Origin: Hirundichthys speculiger
Taxonomy: Eukaryota; Chordata; Actinopteri; Beloniformes; Exocoetidae
Length of the DNA stretch: 64,000 nt
Direction: 5' to 3'
Assembly: GCA_018398805.1 (NCBI GenBank)
Contig: JAGFBZ010002311.1
Span: 1 to 64,000, forward strand
Positions 14,101 to 26,800 of the stretch are shown piece after piece. The position numbers were made by a program, and so were the translations under genes. The notes below the pieces were generated by a model, which searched no databases, was not told the DNA's origin, and worked only from the letters and a program-made list of their open reading frames with translations. Position 1 is the stretch's first letter, and every line of letters begins with the position of its first letter.

Positions 14101-16200
14101 CACATTCCTGCATGAACTTAAACGCTATTGAGACCTGCAAATTTTAAACCAGGTATATACATTTTTTTTTATTTTCTATTAATTTGTTTTGACTGGTGAT
14201 CACTTACATGTGGTGCTGTGAGGAGACATTTGGTTCCACACTCGTAAGCGTCTCTGAGTTGTCCCATCTCCCTCAGACAGAGGGCTTTACGGTACAGAGC
14301 CCTGCGACTGCCTTCTGACACACACAGCGCACTGTCGCAGTCCTGAACACCACGCTCATACTCCCGCTGAGACAGTTAAAGAGAGAACAGAAGATACGTT
14401 TTAAGAGCACTTATACTCTAGAACTGAAATTTTTTGTTTTTGTTTATGGACTACTTTAATAACCAAAGTAAGCACAAAAATCACTGCAATAAGACCCATA
14501 CTGAGCAAGACCCCGAAATGCTATCAGTGCTATATTATATTATAGTATAGTATAGTATAGTATATCACTATACTATAGTATACTATAATATAATATAATA
14601 TAATATACCTAGCCTTAGGTGAGCCAAACATGCTATCTTGTTGTGAATTTGACATCTTGTGAGCTAAGTGTTTTGCCTACATCACAAAGATGCATCTTTT
14701 GGATAAAAACATGCATCTTTACTGCGCTGTTCAGATCAGGAATAGCTTCACGGAGTGCTGCAGGTTTGGCTAAAATACATAAATGTTGAGAAGCAGCAGC
14801 AGATGTTGGAGGGAAAGCACGCCGGCTCTGAAGTCTAGGTTTTTGCTCAGTGGGTAACAGGCCCAGTCTACAATCTGGTAGCAGAGTTTTCTGCATAACT
14901 TCATGTGCATTTATTTGTTTTAGCTTTGTAGGCGTTCAGCTGGTCTGGGATCTGTGAATTACCATTGTTAGAAGACACACCCCACAGTGAGAACACTGCT
15001 CGTATCATGATGATTTTGAAACTTAATTTTGTTTACCTAGCAATTGTTTTAATCATTCATGTCTGACTGTTTAAATTATCTTTCTGTAATGTGACAAACT
15101 CTGAACAGACATTTACGTTTGTCACTCTTAAAATATTTTCCAGGCCTCCAAACGTGATCTGCAAAACCGTAGATGTGTCGTCCAACATCTTGTTGCCACA
15201 ATTTAGGAAATATTGAACACCAAATTTAAAAATAAATGGAAGATTATTCATAAAATGATGGTATTAAAGACAAATCCGTCTAATTCTAATCAGTCGTTAA
15301 ATCAGTTACACACAACGGATTCATATAAAGTTTGACATGCATCCTTTAAGAGATCTTTCCTCCTTACCATTTGGTAGAATGCAGCAGCCCTGTTGACATA
15401 GAGGCTCTCCAGCAGTTCGTAGGGGATGATGAGAGCCTCAGCCTGCGCATAGCGAGCAACGCTGATTCCCTCTCCATACTGCTGAGTTGCTAAACGCAGG
15501 TCTCCATCTCGATAACAAGCATTTCCTTCATCCAGCAAGTTGCACACCAATTGGGTCAGGAATGTCTAAAAGGATGAAGACAAAAGTGGTTAAATAAAAA
15601 TGAAGAGATTAAAGGCTGAAGAAACAAGAATCTCAGATGGTGGTATAAACAAACTGTAGATCATCTTCCTTTCCTTTTCAGCTGTTCCCTTCAGGGGTTG
15701 CCACAGCAAATCATATATCTCCATCTAACCCCATCCTCTTCTCTCATACTAACAATCTTCATGTCCTCTTTCATTACATCCATAAATCTTCTCTTTGGTC
15801 TTATTCTCTCGCCCCTCATGCCCAGCAGTTCCAACATCATCATCCTTCTGCCAATATATTCATTATCTTTGCTCTTTACATGTTCACACCATTTCAGTCA
15901 GAGCTCTCTGACTTTCTCTCCAAAACAATCTAACATGTGCTGTCGCTCTGACGTACTTGCATGCTGTAGATAAATATATGTTAGGAAATAGTGGGAAACA
16001 AAGGATTAGAGCAAACCTCATAACTCTCTGGTTCTGGAAAAGGCAGTGATGACCTGGTGGAAAAAAAAAAAAAAGAAAATCATAAATTTCAGTGTTCATT
16101 ATACAGACTTGGTGCACGCTTCAAATATGGTATTCCCTTACTGGATGAAGCTCATTGCCTTTTGAATCTCCTCTCTTCGTTTCTGACGTTCAAGATCCAT
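5102..16200 (-). CDS. zc3h7b: Zinc finger CCCH domain-containing protein 7B (3' end beyond left edge)
   Basis: Spliced from 19 minus-strand coding exons: 16200-16142, 16053-16017, 15565-15368, 14366-14208, 13949-13809, 13695-13668, 13565-13327, 13213-12928, 12099-12041, 11873-11774, 8980-8819, 8695-8490, 8404-8304, 8106-7925, 7705-7626, 7318-7050, 6928-6823, 6725-6617, 5235-5102. They total 2655 bases (885 codons) with every junction in phase. TPR repeats fill about residues 33-151. An LD-type motif (LDSLLECM) lies near 275. Then come ATHEFRQAC, CKRD, CQYGENCTFAY, CRHEVRYGC-CSFAH, CGQCW and CHYIGNCSFAH zinc-binding blocks. Family knowledge: an RNA-binding protein (RoXaN) linked to translation and miRNA processing. 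RELLFDPLG favours 7B over 7A. The start ATG opens MDLERQKRR as in the family. The terminal C2H2 and last CCCH finger were not found in the window. Confidence 0.95.
6021..6378. mobile_element. Tc1/mariner-type MITE, copy 1
   Basis: The element begins CAGTCATGGAAAAAATTATT and ends with the imperfect inverse, TTTTTTCCATGACTG. It is flanked by TA on both sides (6019-6020 and 6379-6380), the target duplication of Tc1/mariner elements. The terminal inverted repeats run about 80 bases each. It encodes nothing. A near-identical full-length copy lies at 62306-62672. This one sits in the zc3h7b intron between 5235 and 6617. Confidence 0.85.
9400..11770 (+). mobile_element. Degraded L2/CR1-type LINE in a zc3h7b intron
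   Basis: Frame-hopping translation of the plus strand recovers non-LTR retrotransposon landmarks in the right order. These are an endonuclease motif (LALTETWIQTDNTTALGCPL near 9515), a reverse-transcriptase start (ISDFLVQNNQLDPHQS near 10410), and the C-terminal STFKEFLKMHLF segment near 11555. An AAATGACTACATTTTGTGTAAATG-like tail follows at about 11735. Many stops and indels show it is long dead. It fills most of the intron 8981-11773, and its tail ends next to the splice donor at 11773. The left limit is approximate. Confidence 0.75.
14531..14608. repeat. AT-rich palindromic TATAG/TATAA repeat
   Basis: Repeats of TATAG run into an inverted CTATA/TATAG stretch and then (ATAAT)n. The block is nearly self-complementary and could form a cruciform or hairpin. 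It lies in the zc3h7b intron between exons 15565-15368 and 14366-14208. Confidence 0.7.
14719..14760 (-). repeat. Intronic exact copy of part of the zc3h7b leader exon
   Basis: These 42 bases are identical, in the same orientation, to 16961-17002 just upstream of the putative first-exon donor. Flanking bases diverge immediately on both sides, so a short segment has been duplicated within the gene. Confidence 0.9.
15661..15965 (+). mobile_element. RTE-like retrotransposon fragment
   Basis: The stretch begins near TTCAGCTGTTCCCTTCAGGG and runs through CTCCATCT, TCATTACATCCATAAATCTT and CTCCAAAACAATCTAACATG. This order is familiar from an interspersed fish RTE-type LINE (recognised from memory, not by search). 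It is truncated and has no open frame of note. It lies in a zc3h7b intron between 16017 and 15565. Confidence 0.6.
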
Positions 16201-16949
16201 AGCCTGAGGACAGAGACAAGATTTACTAGGAAAAAGTCAGTCTTCACTGACTGCCCATTAACAGTCTTGACAGCCACGATGAAATATCCACAACGTCCCA
16301 TTTAAATGAATGTGTGAAATTATGTTGATTCGTTTGTAAACACCATTAACTACTTACACTCCACTAAAAACTGAGGCCTGCAAAAGAAAAAACTAATCCA
16401 TCTTCAGATGTGAAACTCTCATTTGGTAACCATTCGCGGCGTTAACATTACGGGCTATTGTGTGATGAGACTGTACAGAGATAACGGAATCAGACGCAGG
16501 AAATGCGAGAATGTCTCGCTGCAGCCATCTGAATGTTTCATAACTTATAAACGTCAAAGTGAACACATTATTAACGTGAGCTGAACGTTACACCAACAGA
16601 GTCGCAGACGACACAGATACATCACGTCGGGTAAGCTGCTAATCTGGTTGATTTAAAGAACGCTACCTGAGTTTACCTGCCGACGGCTAGCCCGCTAACG
16701 CTACGTGCTAACTCGGGCTAAATGCTAACAACTCCAACTGACGAAAAGCACAGGAGCAAATACCGCATTCAGCGTTTATTTATTGCTTTCAAAAGCACTC
16801 GCTCTCCATCTCCCACGTTTACTAGCCGAGATAAAATATTGGGCTATTTTATATTCAAACCCAGATTTAAATAACCGCCTGGCAACTTAGTTGACTATAA
16901 GTGGGAAACCAAGCTAATAGCCAAACCATCACTTAGCACGGCAACTCAC

Positions 16950-17160
16950 CGAGAGTTAAGTTACTGCGCTGTTCAGATCAGGAATAGCTTCACGGAGTGC
17001 TGACGTTAGAGACTGAAAAATATAGCAAGCCAAATATCAGTGATTAACCAGGCACATATTTGTAAGTTTACTGTCCGTGTCATTGGTGACTGGACGGAGC
17101 ACGAGTTTCTCTGCTACTACAAATACAACTGACTGACTAACGTAGCTTCCTGCTATCGCA
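16950..17160 (-). other. zc3h7b: Probable 5' untranslated first exon and promoter region of zc3h7b
   Basis: The coding start at 16200 sits three bases inside an exon whose acceptor AG is at 16205-16204, so an upstream non-coding exon is required. On the minus strand a good donor (CG|GTGAGT) follows base 16950. The sequence around 16.4-17.2 kb is richer in CpG than its surroundings, as expected for a housekeeping-gene promoter. The transcription start is not visible; the upper limit of 17160 is approximate. Part of this exon (17002-16961) recurs exactly inside an intron at 14760-14719. Confidence 0.45.
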
Positions 17161-17974
17161 ACAAGTTTCCTCCAAGACAAATACGACCATAAGGTGGCAG
17201 TAAAAACCGTTCACTGGTTTTCCTTTTTCTCCTTCATCTTTGACTTAAAGAAAGCTGGAAAGCACCTTTGTGCGCTTTACTGCCATCAAGTGGGACAAGG
17301 GGCACTGTACAAAAGATTGGTGGTAGGCAACCGCCCTCATTTCCAGAATGAATTTTTTTTTTGCAGTTCCTCTACTGGCCACTAGGCGCTGGCTCCAAAA
17401 CAGAGCAAACTCTCTTGACTACCATGTTGAAATGCTCAGTTTTACACCAGAATTAAATATATTTACAGCCTGGTACAAAAATCGGTTTTGGTACCTATAG
17501 TATGATTTTTTTTTTTTTTTTTTTTTTTACCACGTCAGATTAAATTGTATGAAGCAATAAAGCTGACCAATCAGACGTCATTTGATGTGTTTGATTGGCA
17601 GCTAGCCCTTGCTGTCATCATTTTAGCTATTTAGCACTTAGCATTATATTGACTTCTGAGCTGTGAATAAAAACCAAACAGATTGTCATATTTTAAATAG
17701 AATATATCTTATTGTGCTTGTGTGTGGTGTTAATTGTATTAAGAGACCACCATGACTGGCTGTGGTTGGTCTAAAAGGATCTGAGGATGAAGTTTAGTTG
17801 CACAGCAGCAGCAGTCATTTCATCTCGCCACTGAAACAACATTTGAGATCAGAGGTCTGGCTGTGAAGGCCAGTGACTGGGGTGCTTGACTGCAGGTCCC
17901 AGCACAATTCCACTAGAAGAATCCTAAAATGATTCTCTGTGAGTGGTTTAGCCTGTCTTATTGGCTGGTCTAAT

Positions 17975-18008
17975 GCGTGGGCTGTCAGCAGACACTGACA
18001 GCCCACGC
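17975..18008. repeat. Perfect GC-rich hairpin
   Basis: GCGTGGGCTGTCA (17975-17987) is followed after an 8-base loop by its exact reverse complement TGACAGCCCACGC (17996-18008). There is no T-run after it, so it does not look like a polymerase III terminator. Confidence 0.9.
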
Positions 18009-19369
18009 TGTCAGTCCTGAATAATTTCAGGATTCCTCCAGGTTGAATTATGCTTGACCCTGCAGTCAATTATCCCAGCCTGCCCTTCCACATGGAGCTC
18101 CACGACTGGTCTCAGCTTCTGCGATGGCAGCCAGAAGGCCCCCAGCAGGACCTCCAAGTATGCCAAGGTAAGCCACAGAGCTTCACTGTGGGACCTGGCA
18201 TGCTGGGGTCCAGCAGCACTTGCTTCAATTCAGCTCGGCCTCTCCCAGATTTCAAAGCATTTTAGAGCAGACGGGTGGCAGTATATGCTGCTCAAGCTCT
18301 TTTGAAGAAGCACAAAGAAAGAGGAGATCTTGTATACAGATTCAAAGATAAATTATTTTTCCATTCCTTCAAGACTGGAAGATGATCAGCAGAGCCATCA
18401 AGTAAGTTTTAGCAGAAACCAGTGTGAACCTGGTCCGGCCTTAAGAGGTTTTCAGGGGAGAACTGAGGGTAAAAAGCTATACCTCAGATGTGGAAACAAG
18501 ACCAACAAGTGACTCAGTGTACATGAAAACAAGAACTAGCATGTAGAAAAATGGTAGTAGGTACTCTAAACTCATAAGTCCAAATTTTGAAATATTCGGC
18601 TGTAGCAGAAGGTAGTTTGTTCACCAAATGGTTTCAAACAACAATGTATGTCTATATGGTGAAGGTTCCTTGTAAGTTTGTAGCTGACAGAGTAAATGGT
18701 GTCCTTTTTGCTGAGAAATTCAGACAGATACTTTTATTCATCATCCAAAAGGTATGACTGGTGCCAAATCTATTCCACAGCATGAAAACAGCAACAAACA
18801 TGTATCCAGTGTCATTAGCAGCTTTCTTCAGTGTTTAAAAAAAGGAAAAAAGAACAAGGAGTCCTGAAAGTTATGATATAGCCTCCACAGACCATTTGAG
18901 CTCATCATCATTGATTCTGTCTCAGATTACTTGAAGAGACAGAGATTTGAGGGAGTCTACATCCACAGATGATCTGTGGTTGGTTCTTGGATATGTTTAG
19001 GGCGGTGACACAGAATATTGATTTGATTTTGTTTTTCCTTCTGCTCATTCACTTTGTATGTTGTTATGCAGCAAATGTACTTACTTATGGGGATGTATTA
19101 GTTTACACATTTTGACATTTTTGTCTGATTTGTTCATTTGGGTAAAAAACTATAAAAGGCTTCCAAGCTTTAAAGAATGTTGTGTTTATCTATTATTGTC
19201 CAGAGTAACTGTACAAATCTCTAGAGGTTCATTTTGATGCAAAGTAGCAACTCTAACATCAGGTGAAGATCACATCTGTCATTCTGATTCATCTCAACTA
19301 TTCAGTGAAATCATGTTCATCCAATTAATTTAATTCTCACAAATCAATAAACATGATGTCCTGCATATG

Positions 19370-20078
19370 TACAATCCCAATCCAAAAAAAAGTTGGAATG
19401 CTTGTGTAAAAACAGAATGCAAATATTTGCACATGTCATAAACCCATATTTTATTCCCAATAGAACATAAGGAGTTTATATGCTTGAAATTGAGACATTT
19501 TAGCCATTTAATGGGAAAAATCAGCTCATTTTAACTTTTATTGGCAGCAACCCATCTCAGAAAAGTTGGAACAGACTGGTTGTTGAGCTTGTAGGACTAG
19601 ATATTACAATCCCTTGGATAATCAGACTAATAATCAGGATAATCAGATTTTTAACAACTGTCTGGGAAGTTTTGACCATTGACCTTGTCCCATGTGCACA
19701 GACACTCCTCCTGGTTCTCTGAATCTTGTGATGATATTATGTACTTCAGATGGTGAGATCTTCAAACTCTTTGCAATTTTATGTTGAGGAACATTTTTTA
19801 AAATGTTTCCAATAATTTTTAGGATGCAGTTTGTTGCAGATTGGTGAAATTTTGTCCATCTTTACATCCAAGAGACTCTGTCTCTCTGACATACTCCTTA
19901 TATACCCAGTCAATTTTACTGACCTGTTGCAAATTAATCCTAATTAGTTATCAAATGCTCCTCCATTTGTTTTTGATTTGCACCACTTACTTCTCTAGCC
20001 TTTTGTTGCTGCTGTTCCAACTTTTTTTTTAGATGTTTTGCTGCCATTTAAGCTCCTTTTTTTTTGATTGGGGTCGTA
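19370..20078. mobile_element. DNA-transposon-like element with short terminal inverted repeats
   Basis: It starts TACAATCCCAATCCAAAAAA and ends with the imperfect inverse TTTTTTTTTGATTGGGGTCGTA. Internal segments such as AACCCATATTTTATTCCCAA and AAAAGTTGGAACAG are familiar from a dispersed teleost repeat. It has no intact transposase. The superfamily was not determined. Confidence 0.6.
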
Positions 20079-20280
20079 AATAAATAAATTATGAACTCCC
20101 TTTGCGGTTGTAAAAACAATATCAATCATTGCCCATTTACCTCTGTTCCACTGGTTATTTTTCTCCGACTTCAATCCACCCAGAAAAGTGGGGTTTTTTT
20201 TTCTCATTAAACAAATTAAACTTTTCACTGAAAGAAAGATGGAAACCCTGTTTTAGTAAAGAAACAAATAGATGTCACTG

Positions 20281-20456
20281 GGGGCCGGCAGATGGCGGTA
20301 AAACACCTGTTGATGAGTCGTCATGGACGTAGACGGAATCGACGAAAGAGAAAGCGGGACTGGGTGACGTCACAGGGTTTTAGCAACCGGCGCGCCGCGC
20401 GGAAGGAGAAGGAGCGGCGTGTGTTCGCTTTAACTTTACCGGGAAGCGTCTTTGAG
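20281..20456 (+). promoter_or_regulatory. rangap1: rangap1 core promoter and non-coding first exon
   Basis: This CpG-rich island in AT-rich DNA carries a YY1-type motif (CAGATGGCGG, 20289-20298), a perfect cAMP-response element (TGACGTCA, 20365-20372) and a GGCGCGCCGCGCGG block. It ends with a splice donor TTTGAG|GTAAAG after 20456. The coding start lies in the next exon, five bases inside its acceptor at 20825. The exact transcription start is unknown. Confidence 0.65.
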
Positions 20457-20830
20457 GTAAAGTACACAGCCGTTACCGGCGATATTGTTCTCTAACGACG
20501 GTCGCGTTATTGATTAAACGACGGAGTTACACACAGAATTCACATTAAGACGTCGCGGGAACGTTTAGTTTTATCTAGTGATGTCAGCATTTTTTTTTTT
20601 TTTAATGTCGCGCACCTGGGACTAGTTAGCACCGGTAAAGCTAAACAGCTAACCACTCTCTTTATTAGTAAAAGTTCTGTTGTGATGTTAAAAAGTATAA
20701 GTTTGATAAATTAGCTGTTACTGGACATTACTTTTAGTGAATACAACTGCACTCTTGCACACATGATGTTGAATAAGATCTTAAGAAGTGATGTTATTTT
20801 AATGTTGTCTCATTTGTTATCACAGTCAAC

Positions 20831-23800
20831 ATGGCCTCGGATGACATCGCTCAGCTGGCTGATGCTCTCTCTAAGACCCATGTCGGGGATGGAGAACTGA
20901 GCTATAAAGGCCTGGGATTGAAGCTCGACAGCACAGAATCAGGTCGGAGGGGGTTTAACCTAATTTCCTCTATTTATTTTATTTATTATATCAAGCTTTG
21001 ATTCCCCGTGGTCTTGTCTGATCTGATGACCTGCTTCTCTGTGTTTCCAGTGGAGGGGCTGGTACGTGAGATAGAGCAGTACCAGGACCTGAGAGCTCTG
21101 CGTCTGGAAGGTAACACCGTGGGAGTGGAGGCAGCCCAAGCCATCGCTAAAGTCCTGGAGAGCAAAGACCTGCTTCAGGTGCAGATGCAGACTGAGTTAA
21201 TCTCATTAGTTTTGCACTCTAGTCGATGCGTTACGCATCATGCCCCCCAGTGCAGTGTCCAGTTTACAACTACTGGGCTGTAATGACATCCACTTCACTC
21301 CTGGGACTGACTGTCATTCGAGTTATACTGTTTTCAGTTACACCGCATGTTTTTTCCACATAATTTAACTCCATTTCTTATGCAGTTACCATTTCAAACT
21401 CTCTGTTAGGTGTTTTATAAACAGAAAAACAAGGTTTGCAGAGAGAGAAGTTTGTGTCAGGAGTGTAACTACATAAACTGTATTGAAGAATTTCAGTTGC
21501 AGTCAGAGTCCTTTGCTACACCAGCTTGCTGTGTTTTACACAATTTAAAATTTGTTCGGCAAATAAGAGTTCTTACGGGCAAAGTGCTTTAGAATCGTAC
21601 CTCACCTGATATAGTGTCCAGTTTTGTGTTAGTACCATTGCTCTCTGTTACTGTGATTGGTATGTCTAAGTTTGCTGTTCAAATAAATTTGACTTAATGT
21701 CTCGAGGAAACAGTGAAACTTGAACAAAAAGGTACTTGTAACTGTTTGGCAACACTTTTGACAGATTGATGAAGCCTGAAGTGTCGTGTATCGTATGTAT
21801 GAAATTAGATTTTAACAGCATCAGTCTGAGTTCAGTCATTCTTTTTGTTGTCATCTTAAAAAAGAAGTGTGGTTAAAAACCACTGATTTCCCTTGGCAGT
21901 CATGCTTTGTTTATTCTGTATACACTTTGTGTGTTTCAGAGATGTTATTGGAGTGATATGTTCACCGGAAGGCTACGCTCTGAAATCCCCACAGCCCTGG
22001 TGAGAATAGCAGTCATTTAAGAGAGCGACCCATCCTTGGATCGCTCGACTGCCAAATAGTTAATTTTGAAAAGATGAGATTTGTAATTATGTGTTTTTAT
22101 ATTTGAAACAATCCCCTGAAAATACTTCAGTGTTTTGATGGGATCATAGTCTCCAGCATTTTTTTTATTCTCGTTGACACGGTCTCTTTCTGATTTTGTC
22201 AGAGGTCCCTCGGCAGCGCATTAATGAGTGCTGGTGCCAGGCTGACTGAGCTGGACCTGAGTGACAATGCCTTCGGGCCAGATGGTGTCAGAGGAATCGA
22301 GCAGATGTTGAAGAGTCCCTCCTGCCACACACTGAGGGAGCTCAGGCTCAACAACTGTGGTATGGGAATTGGTGGAGGAAAGGTGAGCTGCTTTCAAATG
22401 ATGAAACAACCCAAAATGAAACGGGTTTTAATATGTGACCTGTAATTGATCTGGTGTAAACAGATCCTTGCTGAAGCTCTGATTGAGAGCCACAGACAGT
22501 CCTCATCCCTTGGATCTCCACTGAGACTGAGAGTGTTCATCGCAGGGAGGAACCGTCTGGAAAATGAAGGTGCTAGTGCCCTGGCTAAGGCCTTTCAGGT
22601 AAAAAAAAAAAAACCTCCTTATTGGCTGCTCTCACAAACTGAGAAGAAATAAGATGAAATGTTTGCTCTTATTTTGACTTGCACATGTTCTGACTCTTCT
22701 TTTTTGAAACTATATTTTTTATGGGATGAAAGTGGCCACTCACTGACATGTTAATTTAGGAAATACTTCATTTGAAAAGCTTCATCTAAGTTTTGTATTA
22801 CAGTCTTATTTTATTCTAGAATAATAATAATAATAATAATGAATGATGAGTGGCGTTGCTCATGGTGGCAGCTTGCTGCAGCAGCTCCGTTGAGTTTGCT
22901 CTGTTCTGTGACCAATGGTGCACAGGGGGATACTTTATAAAATGAAAAACATTATCAACAACTCTGAGCATCCTCTCAACAACACAATGATTCATCAACA
23001 AAGCATCTTCAGTAAAAGCCTTCTTCAGACGGCTGCAGGAGATCCTTCCTGAAACACAGCTATATATATAATTTGCGTTTCAGGATATTTATTAGAACAT
23101 GAGTTTTGTGTTTTTGTTTTTTCATACAAAGCTGATTGGCAGCCTGGAGGAGGTTCACATGCCCCAGAATGGAATAAACTATACAGGTGTGATGGCGTTG
23201 GCTTCAGCCATGCGACAAAACCCGGAGCTTCGAGTCCTCAATCTCAATGACAACACCTTTACCAAAAGGGGGACATTGGCCATGGCACAGGTGAAGCCTC
23301 TTAAGTTCAGAAATTTCCAAATAGCGTAGACAGTTTTTATTCTGTTTTCAACCACTACTCATCCTGTTGGCTTTTAAGGCTCTGAGGCATCTCAGGAATG
23401 TCCAGGTGATCAACTTCGGTGACTGTCTAGTCCGGTCTGAGGGAGCCATCGCCCTTGCTGCTGTCCTGAGAGAAGCACTGCCAATCCTTAAGGTAGCTTA
23501 CCTTCAAACTCATTTCCTTATGTCTCTGCTTCTGCTCACCTAACAGTGCTTCACTTTGCTCTCTTATTTGCTTTATCCTCAGGAGCTCAACCTGTCATTT
23601 GGTGAGATCACAGAGGGAGCAGCACTGGTGCTAGCTCAGGCAGTCACAGACAAACCCTACATGGAGAAAATGGATCTGAACGGTACACATAACAGATTGT
23701 GGATCCCGCCTTACTGTCACTGTTGAGAGATGGTCATAAAAATCTTGTGCAACTAATGGAATTAAATGAGTTTCCTGACAATTAAAATGTTTTTGAAAAG

Positions 23801-26800
23801 ACTTAAATATGATGGATGAGTTACAACTAATGCAAGATTTTATACAAATAAAAATCACGTCAGATCATTGACATTGGTCTTGTGTGCAACTTATAGGTAA
23901 CTGTCTGGGTGAGGAGGGCTGTGAGGCTTTGAGAGAGGTTGTGGAGAACATGGACAAAGGAGACATGCTGGCATCACTCAGGTAATGCGCATTTCTAATA
24001 TTAGATAGCCCATTGAATTTCTGGCTGTCCATCCATCTACTTCTGCTTATCCAAGCTTGGGTCACGGAGGCAGCAGCCTAAGAAAAGAGGCCCAGACCTC
24101 CGTTTCTCCTGCCACCTCCTCTGGGGGAATACTGAGGAACACCCAAGCCAGTCAAAGGATGTAATCTCTTAGGTGTGTCGTGGGTCTCCACCCATTTGGA
24201 CACGGCCGAAACACCTTCCTAGGGAGGCGTCCAGGAGGGACTTGTATGCACAATCCCTACCAGTTAATGGCCATGGGTAAGGGTTGGAATGTAGATCGAT
24301 CAACCTTTCCTTTTGGTTCAGCTCTTTTTTTTTTACCAGAACGGACTGGTATAGAGTCCACATTACGCTGAGTTGCTTAAATTCCTTCACTTGAGGAAAC
24401 ACCCCATCCCAAACCCAGAGAGGGCATTCCCCTCTTTTTCAACTGATAACCAAACGTTTTTTCCCCCAAGGATAGAATGGACCTTTTTTTCTTTTTTTTT
24501 TCTTACATTTGAAATAAGTCGTTTAGGATCTCAGCATATTATAATTCAAATGGCCTGAGAGGAAACTAAATCTTTTGTTTTGAGCCTTTGAAAAGAAAAA
24601 AATACAACATATCTTCTCAGACCAGACCAGGTGAGGCAGTTTAAAGCACAACATAGTCCAACGCGTGTGCTCCTAACCGTACTTTTCTAATGGGATGGGA
24701 GAAAGGCAAGGCAAGTATGTTTGTGGGGCACAATTCATACACAAGGCAATTCAAAGTGATTTACAGGTGCATAAAATCACAAGAAGGCAAATGGAGTCAT
24801 TCCATAATTTGTACGAGCATAAAAATAATCAATAAATTTTAAAAAAAGAATTAAAAATGAAGAGTGCAGATAAAATCCTTTCAGTTGTCATACGCACATC
24901 TAAACAGAACTGTTTTCAGCCTGAATTGAACATTGTCAGAGTTGAGGCCTGTCTCAAATCATGTACAGCAATGAATGGAGAGATGCAGGAGAGTCCGCTT
25001 GATCATCAAATCCTGCCTTTGTCCCCCTTGTTTCCAGAACTCTGCATATCTCAGCTAAAATTGCAAAAACATGTGAATAAATGTGTTGACTTCACCACAG
25101 TGATGATGAAGGAGAGCCCGATGATGATGATGATGACGACGACGACAACAGTGAAAATGACGACGGTGACAGCAATGAGAGCTCTGAAGAGCTCGAAGAA
25201 AATGGCGAAATTGTGAAGGAAAATGGGATAAGGAGTAAGGACAGCCCTGAAAAACCTCACACCCAAGTAAAATGACAAAACTTTTTTTTTATATAAACAA
25301 ACTACTTTTTCCATTTGAAGGAAATGTTACATTTCTTGAATCTCTAGTCACTCTGACTGTTGTTGCTTAACTTTCCAGTTAAATTATTTTTGTATTAAAA
25401 AAAAAAGCTTTTAGTGGTTCTAATGGTGTCTTTGTGTCTACTCTCAGGCAGATATCATGACTTTCATCAGATGCCCTACAGCAGAAAAGCTTCTTCACCT
25501 GCGAGAGATGAATACAGACCTTTCACTGCAGGTGATATTTATTTATTTTATTTAAAAAAAAAAAAAATCTTTTCATCATCCAATTATTCAGACTTTGGTT
25601 TATATACAATGTCCTTTATTCACGAGTTGACAATTCTTAATGAAATGTTGGTGACGAGCTTTCGTCTTCGACATTGTTTGGAGCAGCTGCTAGTTTTTGG
25701 GGGAGGAGCGAGACCCTTGACTCCGCCTCTTTCCTCTGCAGGAAATACCTTGTTTGCAGTCTTCAAACTACCGTGCAAATCTAAATTTTGGTGACAAATC
25801 ACACATTCCAGATTATACGGTACCTAGCCTGAGAACTCACACAACCACGGACCAACCTGATAGGAAATATCACCCTGGCAGTTTTATTCTCCAACCATTT
25901 AATTTCCCTCGTCTGCATTTCAGTCGCAGACACCAGGTACTGGTTCCCTCTTTTAGGCACAGTCATGTGTTGAGTTAGCCGTTGAAAATCACATTGTAGT
26001 TCTTCTGTCATTCAGCGGCTCGAATAAATCCTGTAGTGAATCCAGGTGATTTGAAGCGAGGGGAGATTAGAGATGTGAGGGCTGAATAATTCTACTCTGA
26101 TCCGGGTCTGTTATGTCGTGGTGTTCAGCAAGTCTGAAATGCTTAATAAATAACAATCAGTATTTTCAATCGTAGGTGACTCAAAAGAGTGTTCGTCACT
26201 TCAAGGACTAAGATAAAGGCTTTCAAGCAATGAAAAAGTAACATACATCATCTGGTTTCCCTTTTTGTTGAGCCAAAAGTGTGAGTTTTTGTAGAAATGG
26301 ATAAAACCTGTTGCTGACTCCTCTCTGCTCTTACTAGGTTGATGTCTCTGAGCCGAGCACGGCTGCAGAACTCCTTTTGAAGATTGGCTCCATCTACAAC
26401 GACGATCCAAAGGCCAAGGCAGCTGTTGTAGAAGCATTTGGTGAATAAATTAATATTTACTTCTCAGTGTTCTAACAATGTACTGTCATATACTATCTAT
26501 TTGAAAAACAACTGCAGTTTGAAGACCAGCCAAGTGCAATTCCTTCTTTTTTCTGAAAGTGAACAGGAGGGTGGACCAAAGCTGCCATTAAAATGTCATT
26601 CTTTTGTACAATGTCATGCATTTTCCCTAATCTGTGTTCCACAGATGCCGTTTTGATGAAGCTGCTCTCTGGTTCTGCTCTCCAGTCCTACTGCTTCTTC
26701 TCCACACTGCTGGTTATGATGGGACTCCTCAAGGTACGGTACTGTTGCAGAACCGCCAACCCTGCATCACTTAAAGGTGGGGTGGGTGTTGTTTTTTTGC

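Larger units (their letters stand above)
17161..20280. other. Divergent intergenic region between zc3h7b and rangap1
   Basis: No gene was recognised. It contains poly-T (17507-17528), a perfect 13-bp hairpin (17975-18008), a DNA-transposon-like element (19370-20078) and otherwise unremarkable AT-rich sequence. Short open frames near 17815-18305 match no family I know. Confidence 0.6.

Noticed and set aside
17815..18305. Overlapping open frames on both strands between zc3h7b and rangap1
   Set aside because: No family resemblance; a processed pseudogene could not be identified from the translations.
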